NCBI GenBank assembly: GCA_030146155.1
Contig: JASLCF010000009.1
Span: 1-24,256 of the forward strand
Source: Savagea sp.
GTDB taxonomy: Bacteria > Bacillota > Bacilli > Bacillales_A > Planococcaceae
Direction of reading: 5' to 3'
DNA length: 24,256 nucleotides
Each line of letters begins with the position of its first letter. Position 1 is the stretch's first letter. The notes under the pieces were generated by a model. It was not told where the DNA came from, did not search any database, and saw only the letters and a program-made list of their open reading frames with translations. A program made the translations under genes and the position numbers. Below are positions 24,045 to 24,256 of this stretch, one piece after another.

Positions 24045-24256
24045 CGTTTTAGAAGGAAGCATATAAGTCTATAATCAATTATTGAAAAAGTATGAGTATT
24101 TATCAAAATTCATAATAATATAATTTAATAATGTCACCACATCCGCATCACATAATCCTCTCAATGTCTTGTAAAACAAGGGATGTAAGATATTGTATCG
24201 GTAAATAAAGCACTAAAAAACAAAATACCAAAGCGTTGTAATCCAAACTACAACGC
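24045..24256. other. Intergenic end of window with a terminal inverted repeat
   Basis: No gene is evident. GCGTTGTA (24233-24240) and TACAACGC (24249-24256) form an 8-bp perfect inverted repeat with an 8-base loop at the very end of the window. It could be a terminator or an element end; what follows is not visible. Confidence 0.35.

Overview
The window looks like Bacteroidota DNA, most likely Flavobacteriia. It is AT-rich, its gene starts lack clear Shine-Dalgarno sites, it has a TTTC-N19-TACATTTG promoter of the Bacteroidota -33/-7 type, and it carries Bacteroidota-style mobile-element proteins (a DUF5906-like primase-helicase end, a Toprim primase without zinc ligands, a MobC-like protein). 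The genus cannot be fixed from what I can see.

Region 1 (1-2271) is the end of a mobilisable or integrative element. It holds the C-terminus of a primase-helicase, a cluster of TTTGATGAC/GTCATCAAA repeats that looks like an iteron origin or operator, a CHC2/Toprim primase-like gene, an imperfect inverted repeat resembling an oriT, a MobC-like gene, and a relaxase-like start overlapping the mobC stop codon that breaks off after 30 codons. The mobilisation module appears truncated.

Region 2 (2272-4320, minus strand) is a three-gene run: a small secreted protein, an unrecognised 173-aa protein and a HEPN (ApeA-like) protein. Just upstream, also on the minus strand, lies a long imperfect hairpin RNA of about 165-180 nt with a promoter and a U-tract. 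It resembles 6S RNA of the Flavo type.

Region 3 (4700-17672, plus strand) is a complete type I BREX operon, brxA-brxB-brxC-pglX-pglZ-brxL, tightly packed or overlapping and closed by a strong intrinsic terminator. The central 1.75 kb of pglX is far more AT-rich than its flanks (about 22% GC against 47% in sampled 60-base blocks). This suggests a swapped target-recognition module.

Region 4 (17673-18541) is a decayed spacer: a frameshifted small ORF, the C-terminal relic of a type I restriction specificity subunit (HsdS) with an in-frame stop, a possible 44-aa ORF and a hairpin.

Region 5 (18542-24044, plus strand) is a second defence cluster: a uracil-DNA-glycosylase-superfamily-like protein, a SIR2 NADase, a HerA-type ATPase and a membrane-anchored putative abortive infection protein (putAbiC type). 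SIR2-HerA is a known anti-phage pair. The UDG-like gene directly upstream and the putAbiC-like gene downstream may be extra components or neighbours.

Together this is a layered defence island. BREX would act first by methylation-guided exclusion, with NAD+-depleting and abortive systems behind it, next to mobile-element debris and relics of an older restriction system. The most novel leads are the UDG-like gene linked to SIR2-HerA, the mosaic pglX, and the structured RNA between the HEPN operon and BREX.
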